Source: Scytonema tolypothrichoides VB-61278
GTDB lineage: Bacteria > Cyanobacteriota > Cyanobacteriia > Cyanobacteriales > Nostocaceae
DNA length: 64,000 nt
Reading direction: 5' to 3'
Assembly (NCBI RefSeq): GCF_000828085.3
Contig: NZ_JXCA02000023.1
Span: forward strand, 287,655-351,654
Shown here piece by piece: positions 1-7,767 of the stretch; position 1 is the stretch's first letter; each line of letters opens with the position of its first letter. The notes beneath the pieces were generated by a model. It had not been told where the DNA came from. It made no database searches and saw only the letters and a program-made list of their open reading frames with translations. The position numbers were made by a program, and so were the translations under genes.

Positions 1-1
1 C

Positions 2-1387
2 TTTTTGGATTTTTCAACTTTGGACAAGCGGGGACATTTTTGTCAGGAGGAGTTGCGTTTAAATCAGCGAGGTGCTGGAGAACTTTATTTAGAGGTGTTC
101 CCGGTGACTCAAGTTGGGGAACAGTACCAACTGGGAGGAACGGGAGAACCAGTGGAATATGTGCTGAAAATGCTCCAGTTCCCTCAGGAGACGCTGTTTA
201 GCAAAATGTTTGAGCAGAATCAGTTAGATGAGGGACTTGTAGAAGAGTTAGGACGAGTCGTCGCTGAATATCATGATACCAAAACTGTAACGAATGATTA
301 CATTCGCTCTTTTGGTGAGGTAGACCAAGTTCGGGCTGCATTTGACGAGAATTACGAGCAAACGGAAAAATATATTGGTGGTCCCCAGACGCAGAAGCAG
401 TTTGAAGAAACAAAGCAAGACACAGATAAATTTTTTGCGGAACGTGGCGAACTCTTTAAAAGGAGAATTCAAAACAACTATGTTCGAGAATGCCACGGGG
501 ATTTGCACTTAGGCAATATTTGTTTGTGGCGTGATAAAATTTGGCTGTTTGACTGCATCGAGTTTAATGAGCTGTTTCGCTTTGTCGATGTGATGTTTGA
601 TGTTGCTTATGCTGTCATGGATTTGGAAGGCCAGCAACGTCCAGATTTGAGTAATGCTTATTTAAATACTTACCTTGAGGTGACTGGCGATTGGGAAGGG
701 TTGCAGGTATTGCCCATTTATTTAAGCCGTCAATCTTATGTTCGGGCAAAGGTGACTTCATTTTTATTAGATGACCCAAGTGTATCTTCTTCAGTAAAGG
801 AAGAGGTGGCAAAAAAAGCAGCTAATTATTACAAGCAGGCTTGGGAATATACAAAACCCCGTCAAGGGCGACTGATTTTGATGTCGGGTTTGTCGGGTTC
901 TGGTAAAAGTACGACAGCGCGATATTTAGCTCGTCAATTGGGGGCGATTCACGTTCGTTCGGATGCAGTGCGAAAACATTTGGGGGGAATTCCGTTGATG
1001 GAACGCGGTGGTGATGATTTGTACACCAACGCGATGACTGAGAAAACTTATGGACGACTGTTGGAATTAGGAATTTTGTTGGCAAAAGAAGGGTATGTGG
1101 TGATTTTGGATGCTAAGTATGACCGACAGGGGTTACGTGAGGAGGCGATCGCCGCTGCTGCCCCGCATAAACTTCCCCTCGAAATTATCTCCTGTACAGC
1201 ACCACCATCCGTTTTGCAACAACGACTGAATAACCGTACTGGCGATATTGCTGATGCCACGGCTGATTTATTAGCGTCTCAACTTCAGCAAGCTGAACCC
1301 TTGACAGAAAAAGAACAACTACTGGCTAAAATTGTGGATACAACTCAACCAATAGAGGCACAATTAGAGAATATTATTCGCCAATAG
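2..1387 (+). CDS. APH-like / P-loop kinase fusion protein, 5' end outside window
   Basis: The open frame already runs at the left edge, and the first visible residues (FLDFSTLDKRGHFCQEELRL) look like the interior of the family, so the true start is upstream. The first half is aminoglycoside-phosphotransferase-like: HGDLHLGN at visible residues 164-171 is the Brenner-type catalytic motif, followed by the FDCIEF metal-binding segment. The second half is a small P-loop kinase domain with Walker A GLSGSGKS at 295-302, resembling gluconate-kinase or zeta-toxin-like ATPases. This two-domain architecture is common in cyanobacteria and proteobacteria, but its substrate is not established. Probably cytoplasmic; no membrane segment is visible. 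The next gene starts 14 bp downstream on the same strand and may be co-transcribed. Confidence 0.85.
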   Translation, partial: FLDFSTLDKRGHFCQEELRLNQRGAGELYLEVFPVTQVGEQYQLGGTGEPVEYVLKMLQFPQETLFSKMFEQNQLDEGLVEELGRVVAEYHDTKTVTNDYIRSFGEVDQVRAAFDENYEQTEKYIGGPQTQKQFEETKQDTDKFFAERGELFKRRIQNNYVRECHGDLHLGNICLWRDKIWLFDCIEFNELFRFVDVMFDVAYAVMDLEGQQRPDLSNAYLNTYLEVTGDWEGLQVLPIYLSRQSYVRAKVTSFLLDDPSVSSSVKEEVAKKAANYYKQAWEYTKPRQGRLILMSGLSGSGKSTTARYLARQLGAIHVRSDAVRKHLGGIPLMERGGDDLYTNAMTEKTYGRLLELGILLAKEGYVVILDAKYDRQGLREEAIAAAAPHKLPLEIISCTAPPSVLQQRLNNRTGDIADATADLLASQLQQAEPLTEKEQLLAKIVDTTQPIEAQLENIIRQ

Positions 1388-1401
1388 GTAGGCTACATCT
1401 T

Positions 1402-1899
1402 ATGGCACCACCGCAACTCAACTTTTCACCAAACTTCGTCACTCAAATCTTATTAGGGTTATTTTTTACACTAGTCTTTTTGAGCACGGGATACGATCCA
1501 GCCCTCAGTATTTTTCTGGGTGTATTGGGTGGTTTTGCCTTGGGCTGGGTGACAGCATCAACCAAAAGTGGGCCCCAGTCATCTACAGTCGCTACCTCTG
1601 AGGGCGTTGATGCGGGCTTGAAGTATTGGTTATTTTTCTTACTTGGCTTTGTGTTCGCAGGGTATCAACCACCTATGAGTATTTTCTTGGGTGCGATCGC
1701 TGGTATAGGCGGGGGCTGGACGATTGCTTGGTGGCAAAGCAAGGAAGAATCAAGAACTCAACTACCACAAGAACAACTAGAACAAATCGACGAAGCTGAA
1801 GTTTCTGGTGAAAGATCAAGCAGACGCCAAGTTAAGAAAACCACTCGACGTTTTCGTCGCCGTCCTGGAAGTTTTAATTTCAAATTTTGGGAAAAATAG
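1402..1899 (+). CDS. Small membrane protein with internal duplication
   Basis: A 165-residue protein with two similar halves in its first 115 residues. Each has a hydrophobic run, a GY-P-SIFLG segment and a glycine-rich end (TGYDPALSIFLGVLGGF and AGYQPPMSIFLGAIAGI). It therefore looks like a duplicated helical-hairpin membrane unit with about four membrane segments. The C-terminal 50 residues are hydrophilic: first acidic and Gln-rich, then strongly basic (RRQVKKTTRRFRRRP), a likely cytoplasmic tail. It begins 14 bp after the kinase fusion gene, which suggests an operon. No function is recognised; it looks like a lineage-specific cyanobacterial protein. Confidence 0.7.
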   Translation: MAPPQLNFSPNFVTQILLGLFFTLVFLSTGYDPALSIFLGVLGGFALGWVTASTKSGPQSSTVATSEGVDAGLKYWLFFLLGFVFAGYQPPMSIFLGAIAGIGGGWTIAWWQSKEESRTQLPQEQLEQIDEAEVSGERSSRRQVKKTTRRFRRRPGSFNFKFWEK

Positions 1900-2164
1900 T
1901 CAGCAACTCCCGACTATAAGTCGGGATTACTGACAAGCCCAGTATTTTCTTCACTTCTTTGATGAATTGGTTCAAAATTTGAGGTAAGTTGTTGATTTCT
2001 CGCATCAGATCTTGAGGACTGAAACCAAAAAACATCAAGATAACGACAATGATAAGAATGGCGATCGCCGTACTAATCGCTGTTTGTAATAAACTGAGCA
2101 AAGCCCGGAAGACTATATACGCGACAAAGAGCGCACCAATGAGAATTATGAGGTTTGTTGGCAT
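1880..2164 (-). CDS. Small membrane protein, unknown
   Basis: About 94 residues from the ATG at 2164 (MPTNLIILIGALFV); an upstream in-frame start adds only seven hydrophilic residues. Two hydrophobic segments cover roughly residues 4-50, followed by an amphipathic tail (FSPQDLMREINNLPQILNQF). The 3' end overlaps the convergent upstream gene by 20 bp and reads through an inverted repeat, so the last 15 residues are probably poorly conserved. No family is recognised. The membrane prediction is secure and the function is unknown. Confidence 0.55.
   Translation of the reverse strand: MPTNLIILIGALFVAYIVFRALLSLLQTAISTAIAILIIVVILMFFGFSPQDLMREINNLPQILNQFIKEVKKILGLSVIPTYSRELLTIFPKI
1899..1934. terminator. 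Inverted repeat between convergent genes
   Basis: A nested hairpin: CCCGACT-ATA-AGTCGGG at 1909-1925, flanked by GTCAG and CTGAC. It follows the stop codon of the plus-strand gene directly and could end its transcript. There is no strong T-run, so the terminator role is inferred. Confidence 0.35.
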
Positions 2165-2550
2165 GGTTTTGCCTGAATAAATCACAATTTTATAGTTGTG
2201 AATCTCCTGACTATAAGCCAGGAAAGCGTTAATTATATAGGATTATGTATGAGTTTCAGTAGAAAATTTCATTCTGCTGATTTTCATTTGTATAAATATT
2301 TTGCTCTATTTGTCAATAGATGTATGAACAATTCAATAAGTTTCTCTGGGTCCAACTCTTACACCCGTATACCCTTACAGAGTTACACCCTTTTTTTTGA
2401 CGTTTAGCAAGGTTTTCAGCGATAAACCAAACGTTCAAAACCAAGGCTGAACACATTAATCAAACTACAAATACTCAATTAAATGCACAAGTTTAGCCTG
2501 AATCCCTATCCAGGCTAGATTTGTGCATCTTCATTCAGAAATGGTATCAG
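2165..2550. other. Intergenic region with hairpin
   Basis: No convincing gene. The only clear structure is the hairpin at 2483-2528: ATGCACAA...TAGCCTG pairs with CAGGCTA...TTGTGCAT around a short loop. It lies 23 bp past the stop of the minus-strand carotenoid-protein gene and is a candidate terminator for it. A shorter imperfect hairpin (TCCTG...CAGGA) sits near 2205-2223. Confidence 0.5.
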
Positions 2551-3000
2551 CTAACCCATTTGTTGCACTGCACTCAGCATGAAATTAATCCGCTGCTCAA
2601 AGTCTAGCTTTTTAACCTTTGCTGTAAATTCGTCCGTTTCAGCAGGTAGTTGATAATCAGACGGCACTCCTATGATGGTTCCGTTCTCCATTCCTTGTGC
2701 CAGCAGCAGCCAAACATCTAATTTGGCATTGGGACTTAGAGCATCATAACCAGGGCTGATATTGGTACCTGCACCATTAATAAGGTCGCGTTGTGCTTGC
2801 AGTTGTTCTTCCTTAGACAAACTCTGGATTTGGTCAAACACTGCCTTAGCTGGTGTTTCTACGCTTGGAGGTGGTGCTGGGTTTAGTTGGTCTTTAATAT
2901 CCAGGTAACCGAACCAAAGTATGCCCAGTTGAGTATCCACATCAAAGCGTTGAAAAGCTTCTAGAGCTGGTTTTATGCTTTCGTCAACTGTGTAGGTCAT
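2551..3000 (-). CDS. Helical carotenoid protein (OCP N-terminal domain family)
   Basis: A 149-residue protein that matches only the N-terminal all-helical carotenoid-binding domain of orange carotenoid protein (PF09150-type) and lacks the C-terminal NTF2-like domain. Seen: [10 protein letters not shown], corresponding to the OCP stretch with Trp41 and Tyr44, and [14 protein letters not shown], corresponding to the region of Trp110 and Tyr111. Here the Trp is kept but the Tyr111 position is Leu. GVPSDYQLP matches the conserved I/VPxxYQL turn. Such stand-alone domains bind ketocarotenoid and act as singlet-oxygen quenchers or phycobilisome quenchers depending on clade. The start chosen is MTYTVDES at 3000; a longer frame adds 11 unlike residues. 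A second paralogue lies at 50903-51355. Confidence 0.9.
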   Translation of the reverse strand: MTYTVDESIKPALEAFQRFDVDTQLGILWFGYLDIKDQLNPAPPPSVETPAKAVFDQIQSLSKEEQLQAQRDLINGAGTNISPGYDALSPNAKLDVWLLLAQGMENGTIIGVPSDYQLPAETDEFTAKVKKLDFEQRINFMLSAVQQMG

Positions 3001-3146
3001 AAAAAACTCCAAACAAGTTAAAGTTATTCTCAATTTCCTGAGTGACTAGGAAAATTTGCTCTTAGTAACTTTACACAAGTTAACGAATAAATAAAGATAG
3101 ATAACCCTACTTAGGGTAGGAATAGGATTCACTACATAAGATAGAT
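3001..3146. other. Short intergenic region upstream of the carotenoid protein gene
   Basis: Contains the presumed promoter of the minus-strand carotenoid protein gene. No coding signal or strong repeat is seen before the TnpB relic begins. Confidence 0.4.
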
Positions 3147-3365
3147 TACCGTCGTGGCAAATGGTTTAGTTGTTTCCCTCAATACCGTGAAGTATCACCA
3201 ACTGAAAGCGACAAGGTAATTGCGCTTGATCCAGGAAATTGCACTTTCTTAACTGGCTACGATGGGGACAATGTCTGAGAAGTTGGAAACGGAGACATCG
3301 GAAGTATACAACGATGATGTCAGCACCTTGACCGAAAATTGAAGGGCGCAAAAGTTCTTTCAACT
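3147..3365 (+). pseudogene. TnpB (IS200/IS605 OrfB) relic
   Basis: Translation from 3147 gives YRRGKWFSCFPQYREVSPTE, then KVIALDPGNCTFLTGYDGDN, a stop, then EVGNGDIGSIQR, a second stop, then CQHLDRKLKGAKV. The ALDPG-TFLTGYD segment is the first RuvC motif block of TnpB, containing the catalytic Asp. Both ends are missing and two in-frame stops are present, so this is a dead internal fragment of about 70 codons. It abuts the inverted-repeat element at 3363-3463. Confidence 0.75.
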
Positions 3366-3463
3366 CTCAAGAAACACAGGGGTGTAGGGGAGCCAGTACT
3401 GCAGGAGGGTTTCCCTCCGTAGGTATCTGGCGTGTGTAAGGGAAAAAGGTGTTTCTTGAGAGT
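3363..3463. repeat. 101-bp element with 15-bp perfect inverted ends
   Basis: ACTCTCAAGAAACAC at 3363-3377 is exactly inverted at 3449-3463. The interior (3391-3432) carries a copy of an interspersed repeat with core GGAGGGTTTCCCTCCG followed by an ATCTGGCG-type end. Related copies lie at 18875-18930 and, inverted, inside the tpsB gene at 37529-37606. It looks like a small non-autonomous element; no coding capacity. Confidence 0.65.
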
Positions 3464-3712
3464 CAACTTGCTAAAAAGAAACTCTGTCTTGCCTTTCATA
3501 GTAAATATGCATCCATACTCTCAAGAGTCCAAAGTCCAGTCAGATATTAATTGGCAGTTAAATCTGTCAGATACCAAAGCTATAAAAGCTTACTTTAACT
3601 GCCCCTCATCACACTGGACACACTGATTTGGGAGTAAACTAAAGAGAGCACTGGCTGTGCGGATATCATAGGGCTTGTGGCTGAGCACAGACAACTTGGA
3701 GGGATATACAAA
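3464..3712. other. Intergenic region upstream of the VWA gene
   Basis: No supported gene. The end holds a strong ribosome-binding site, GGAGGG at 3698-3703, nine bases before the ATG at 3713. This decides the start of the VWA gene over the GTG at 3677. Confidence 0.5.
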
Positions 3713-5560
3713 ATGATCAAGACAAGTTACGACTTTGACCAAGCTATCCTACCTGCAGGATCTTCATTAAAGACCAATATTCTGCTGCGTTTTCGTGCTG
3801 ACATAGCTGAATCTCCCCGACGTAACCTTAACCTTTCTCTTGTCATTGATCGCTCAGGCTCTATGGCAGGTGGTCCATTGCATCATGCGCTTAAAGCTGC
3901 TGAATCTGTGGTGGATCAACTTGAGCCAAACGACATTCTCTCAGTGGTTGTTTACGACGATGAAGTGGACAGTGTTGTGCCACCCCAGCCTGTGACTGAC
4001 AAAACCGCGCTGAAAAATTCCATACGCAAGGTGAGAGCAGGCGGTATTACTAACTTATCCGGCGGATGGCTCAAAGGCTGCGAACATGTGAAGACGCAAC
4101 TTGATCCGCAAAAAATAAACCGTGTTCTCCTGCTTACCGATGGTCACGCCAATATGGGCATTCAAGACCCTAAGGTACTGACGGCGACATCAGGGCAAAA
4201 AGCTGAGCAAGGCATTACCACAACTACCTTGGGTTTTGATCAGGGTTTCAATGAAGACCTCCTAATCGGTATGGCAAGGGCTGCCAATGGGAACTTCTAC
4301 TTCATCCAGAGCATCGACGAAGCAACAGAAGTGTTTAGCATTGAGCTAGATTCTCTGAGGGCAGTAGTGGGACAGAACCTCAAGGTGACACTTGAGTTGG
4401 CTGATGGTGTCAGCCTCGTTGATACTTTAAGTCTTGCGAAAGTCAGCCAGAATGAGGCGGGTCTTGCTGTCATTACGTTGGGAGAACTTTACGAGGGTGA
4501 AGACAAACTTCTGGGGTTGAGTCTGCTGATATCTTCTGCTCAAATTGGCGAGTTACCTGTGATGAAGCTGCATTACAGCGCTGATGTTGTGCAAGACGAC
4601 TTGATTCAAAGCGTGTCAAGCACAGCAGATGTCGTTGCCAAAGTTGGCACCGTTGAGGAAGCAGCTGTTGCCTCTACGAGCCGTATCATCCTTGAACTGA
4701 GCCGCCTCACCATTGCTAAAGCCAAAGAAACTGCCCTCGATCTCGCTGAACATGGTAAGCATCAGGAAGCTGAGCAAATCCTGCGTGCGCTTGTGCAAGA
4801 ACTGCGGGATAAAGGATTGAACGAGAATTTTGAAATTGCTGAAGAGATAGATCAGCTGGAGTATTTCGCGGGTCGGATCGCCCAAAAAGCTCTAGGCAAT
4901 GCCGGACGTAAAGAACTGCTGGATCAGACTTACCAGACGATGACGCGCAATCGCAGCGATTTGGTGGGTCGTGGTGTCACTGCTGGCGATGAAGTGTTCG
5001 CAATGCCAGTTGTGAATGAAGTCGGTTCTGGTGTTGAATTGTACTGCGTTCGTGAAGGGGGTAAGCTGCGAGTAAAAGTGATGTCCGAGGGTTATGATTC
5101 AAGCAAGAACGTCCAGTTTCCCCGAGCCATTCGTGCCGAAGGAGCACGCTATGTCGTTGAAGGACTGGAACTCTCAAGCGATCGCACTTTCTACCGTGTA
5201 AATGGCAACATCAGCCGTTTTGCTCAACCAGGTGAAGCCGATATCTTCGTTACCTCTAGGCAATCGAGGTCAGCTAGCACAAGCAAAGCCTCCAAAGGTC
5301 CTGCCAGTGCTGCCGACCTCCCCACAACTGACACTGTCAAGGACGGTATTCTAGTTCAGTGTGTCAAAGATGGCAGCAAGCTGCGTGCTAGGGTGGTTTC
5401 CGATGGATATGAACCGGATTGGAACATGCGTTTTCCCCGCTCAGTTCGTGAGGAAGGAATGCTTTACGTTGTTGATGAAATCAAAACAGCACCTGATGGT
5501 AAGTCTTATATTGCGTGTGGTGAAATTAAGCGATTTGTGCAACCTACTATTAGCAATTGA
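3713..5560 (+). CDS. VWA-domain protein with duplicated C-terminal domain
   Basis: A 615-residue protein with no signal peptide. A von Willebrand factor A domain fills roughly residues 40-220; the MIDAS motif DRSGSMAG begins at residue 46, with the distal LLLTDGHANMG strand further on. This is the architecture of cytoplasmic VWA/VIT-like metal-dependent adhesion or scaffold proteins. A helical region spans about 310-400 (KAKETALDLAEHGKHQEAEQ). Two copies of a roughly 67-residue domain follow, at about 436-502 and 541-607. They share the pattern CV-DG-KLR-V-SDGY-N-FPR-R-EG-YVV, joined by a Ser/Ala-rich linker. The C-terminal repeat family is not one I recognise. The gene stands alone, so no partner can be inferred. 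Confidence 0.85.
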   Translation: MIKTSYDFDQAILPAGSSLKTNILLRFRADIAESPRRNLNLSLVIDRSGSMAGGPLHHALKAAESVVDQLEPNDILSVVVYDDEVDSVVPPQPVTDKTALKNSIRKVRAGGITNLSGGWLKGCEHVKTQLDPQKINRVLLLTDGHANMGIQDPKVLTATSGQKAEQGITTTTLGFDQGFNEDLLIGMARAANGNFYFIQSIDEATEVFSIELDSLRAVVGQNLKVTLELADGVSLVDTLSLAKVSQNEAGLAVITLGELYEGEDKLLGLSLLISSAQIGELPVMKLHYSADVVQDDLIQSVSSTADVVAKVGTVEEAAVASTSRIILELSRLTIAKAKETALDLAEHGKHQEAEQILRALVQELRDKGLNENFEIAEEIDQLEYFAGRIAQKALGNAGRKELLDQTYQTMTRNRSDLVGRGVTAGDEVFAMPVVNEVGSGVELYCVREGGKLRVKVMSEGYDSSKNVQFPRAIRAEGARYVVEGLELSSDRTFYRVNGNISRFAQPGEADIFVTSRQSRSASTSKASKGPASAADLPTTDTVKDGILVQCVKDGSKLRARVVSDGYEPDWNMRFPRSVREEGMLYVVDEIKTAPDGKSYIACGEIKRFVQPTISN

Positions 5561-5628
5561 ACTGAAGTAAAAAGATTGTGAGTAGTTCAACACCGTTGAA
5601 GCAAATGGACGAAAGTTATGTAAGCTTC

Positions 5629-5800
5629 CTACTGGCTTTTATTCTTTAGATACTCTGCAATTGCCTCAGCTACATTGTCTTCAGGGCTATACACTTGTGA
5701 ACTTGGATTTTCAGCATGAGCTTCTCAACAAAGGCGTGTCAGGCTTCTTCATTATCCCGATGTTCTAATGATTCAAACAATACTAAAGTAAAAAGGTTTA
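5629..5800 (-). pseudogene. Decayed small gene
   Basis: Reading the minus strand gives LFESLEHRDNEEA, an in-frame TGA (probably a lost Trp codon), then HAFVEKL. After a frame change it continues AHAENPSSQVYSPEDNVAEA and IAEYLKNKSQ with a TAG at 5629-5631. The two blocks are well-formed hydrophilic protein sequence, so this looks like a conserved short protein broken by one nonsense mutation and one frameshift. The family is not recognised. Confidence 0.4.
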
Positions 5801-5859
5801 GTAAGATCAAGTAGATCGTCCAAACATTTGTTCACACACTGCTTCAGATAAACAAAATT

Positions 5860-6528
5860 ATGGCTCAAGGTTTTGTCTATGTTCTCATCAATCCGTCATT
5901 TCCCGACCAAGTAAAAATTGGGCTTACAGAACAAACATCTGAACTGAGAGCCAAACAACTTCGGACTACTGGAGTGCCGACTCCCTTCATCGTTGTTTAT
6001 GACGAGCTGGTTTCTGAATGCGAGTTGGTTGAGAGGAAGTTACATCAGAGGTTTGCTGCGTATCGTGTCAATTTTGACAGAGAGTTTTTTCGTATACCTG
6101 TACGTGAGGCTGTTCGCGCACTGCAAGAGGAAGCAGCTATTTACAAAATTTCTGACTCGGTTTTCTCAAATAAAGTTGAAGTCTTGCCACAGCTAAAGCA
6201 GTATTACAGCAAATATTTGAAGCCAGATATTGCAAGTGTGGCAATAGTCCAGTTACCGGATGTTTGCTTCCTGGAAATTACTCGTCGAAATTACTATCCA
6301 AGATTGCGTTATGAAATAATTGAGCGTGTTGACCTTGCAATTGTTGCGCATGAGATGTTCTCACTTCAGAATTCTATTGATGAGAACACCCGACGTTTTG
6401 TTGATGATTTAGATGCATACGATTTAATCATGATTACACCACTATTTACTGAGGAGGGTTGCAAGCAGATTGCTCATGAATGGGAACGTGGAAATAAACT
6501 TAAACATTCATCCTTTTTTATTGATTAA
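5860..6528 (+). CDS. GIY-YIG family protein (T5orf172/Mug113 type)
   Basis: A 222-residue protein. The first 90 residues form a GIY-YIG-like nuclease fold of the T5orf172 subgroup: GFVYVLINPSFPDQVKIGLT carries the two short strand motifs (FVY and KIG in place of GIY and YIG). Conserved Arg in RAKQLRTTG and the Glu in CELVERKLHQRF complete the expected active site. Such domains occur in phage proteins and accessory DNA-processing proteins. The C-terminal 120 residues match no family I know. The stop is 12 bp before an attC-like folded site, so the gene reads like an integron-type cassette. Catalysis is inferred, not shown. Confidence 0.7.
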   Translation: MAQGFVYVLINPSFPDQVKIGLTEQTSELRAKQLRTTGVPTPFIVVYDELVSECELVERKLHQRFAAYRVNFDREFFRIPVREAVRALQEEAAIYKISDSVFSNKVEVLPQLKQYYSKYLKPDIASVAIVQLPDVCFLEITRRNYYPRLRYEIIERVDLAIVAHEMFSLQNSIDENTRRFVDDLDAYDLIMITPLFTEEGCKQIAHEWERGNKLKHSSFFID

Positions 6529-6539
6529 CGTACCAAGCC

Positions 6540-6627
6540 GCCTAACAACCGCCCTACACCAGAACGTACTAATATGGTCGATTGAGACTCAAAGGTTATC
6601 TGCGTCCGGTGAGCACGAACGTTAGAC
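6540..6627 (+). repeat. attC-like recombination site
   Basis: GCCTAAC at 6540-6546 fits the RYYYAAC box and GTTAGAC at 6621-6627 fits GTTRRRY. They are 88 bp apart end to end, inside the usual attC size range. The inner arms CTACACCAG and CCGGTGAG pair with one extra A on one side, like the extrahelical base of real attC sites. The site directly follows a plus-strand gene. No integrase gene is visible in the window. Confidence 0.55.
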
Positions 6628-6675
6628 GAAAGATTTTAAATCTAAAATCCAAAATTGACATATCCAAAATTGACA

Positions 6676-7374
6676 TTACGCCTCGATCGCAGGATTATAC
6701 TCATCTGGGTTTGTAAAGCCTGCGATCCAAGCGGCTGCTTGATGACAACTGCGCATGTTCGGGGGAACACGTAGGATATGAGTGTGTTCTGTGGAAGGAC
6801 AGGTGACTTTTAAGACCATCAGCGGTTCGTCATCCTCAAAAGGAATATAGACTAGTTGACGTTCCCCACCTGCGTCGCGATCGCGATCGCGAACCAATCC
6901 TCCCACTTGCTGCAAAAATGTCTCGTATCCCAGGCGCTCAATCAGTACACGACGCAACTCAACATTCTCTACATTGAGGATATCCTGCCCCGTTATGGAC
7001 TGGGATTCAAAGGCAATCTTGTCACTCACCTGCACGCCTCGCCAGCGCAAAACGAAACCATGCCCCGCAGGCAAACTGGTAATCCCACTTCCAGCCAACT
7101 CGATCCAATAAGTGACGTGGAGACCTTTGGGAAGGGTAGTCAGGTTCACACAGTCTGTAATATCTAAACTTTCACAGGTGAGATTTTCACGTAGATTGTA
7201 AAGACTCGACGCCCCACTTAAATCCAGATGACCTAAAACGCGCATACCATCCCATGCGCGATGCTCAAGGATGAGTTTTCGACCACGTTGGGCCGATATA
7301 GGCTCGTTGTTTTCGTTTGGGCGCTGCAAAACTTGTTTATTAGGCACACGTCCATTCGACATCATCCTAAACAT
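6676..7374 (-). CDS. DUF6745-type protein
   Basis: A 232-residue protein. The middle section has a leucine-rich-repeat-like pattern (LGHLDLSGASSLYNL, LESLDITDCVNLTTLP-type strands, GSGITSLP). The C-terminal block RVLIERLGYETFLQQ ... RDAGGERQLVYIP ... VTCPSTEHTHILRVPP ... SCHQAAAWIAG is the conserved core of the DUF6745 family as I recall it. His and Cys residues in the CPSTEHTHILRVPP and MRSCHQAAAW stretches could bind metal. Its start overlaps the stop of the preceding gene by one base (TAATG), so the two are translationally coupled. Function unknown; DUF6745 proteins turn up in accessory regions of filamentous cyanobacteria and actinobacteria. Confidence 0.7.
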   Translation of the reverse strand: MFRMMSNGRVPNKQVLQRPNENNEPISAQRGRKLILEHRAWDGMRVLGHLDLSGASSLYNLRENLTCESLDITDCVNLTTLPKGLHVTYWIELAGSGITSLPAGHGFVLRWRGVQVSDKIAFESQSITGQDILNVENVELRRVLIERLGYETFLQQVGGLVRDRDRDAGGERQLVYIPFEDDEPLMVLKVTCPSTEHTHILRVPPNMRSCHQAAAWIAGFTNPDEYNPAIEA

Positions 7375-7715
7375 TAGTCGGTTACCTCAACGTAAGCATC
7401 AGGACGATATTCACGTTGTCTCCAGACGCGGTAAAGCCCTTGGGGTAATTCAATCGCCCGATGTTCTTCATGAATCAATGTGGCACTTGGTTCTTTAACC
7501 TCTAGAAAAAGGTTACTACCATGTACCCACAACTGAACAGCATTGGATTGCTGAATGCGGTGGCTGTGCCCTGTGACTTCACCGTAAGCCAGAGTAGCAC
7601 CTATACGCCTTTGAGCGCCAACTGGTAAGCCAGCAAGTCGTTGAATCAGAACGTCGCCGTGTCTGTAGAGAACACCAGGTTGGTTAGCTTGGGAGTTGTT
7701 ACGGTTGTTCAACAT
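7374..7715 (-). CDS. Small conserved partner of the DUF6745 protein
   Basis: A 113-residue protein, taking the ATG at 7715 (MLNNRNNSQ); an upstream TTG at 7730 adds five residues. The core is YRHGDVLIQ, GEVTGHSHRI, HEEHRAIELPQGLYRV and QREY, with several conserved His residues spaced as in a small beta-rich metal-binding fold. This family usually sits directly upstream of a DUF6745-like gene, as it does here, with a one-base stop/start overlap. No enzymatic function is known to me. The promoter must lie in the 50 bp shared with the divergent nuclease-like gene at 7768. Confidence 0.65.
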   Translation of the reverse strand: MLNNRNNSQANQPGVLYRHGDVLIQRLAGLPVGAQRRIGATLAYGEVTGHSHRIQQSNAVQLWVHGSNLFLEVKEPSATLIHEEHRAIELPQGLYRVWRQREYRPDAYVEVTD

Positions 7716-7767
7716 GTTTTGATTATACAATACCTTGTAGACAGGTAATATCTAAATAACACGATGT

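Noticed and set aside
2198-2407. 69-codon plus-strand frame
   Set aside because: No ribosome-binding site, random composition, contains hairpin and homopolymer runs.
3166-3363. 65-codon minus-strand frame
   Set aside because: Antisense to the TnpB relic, which explains the sequence better.
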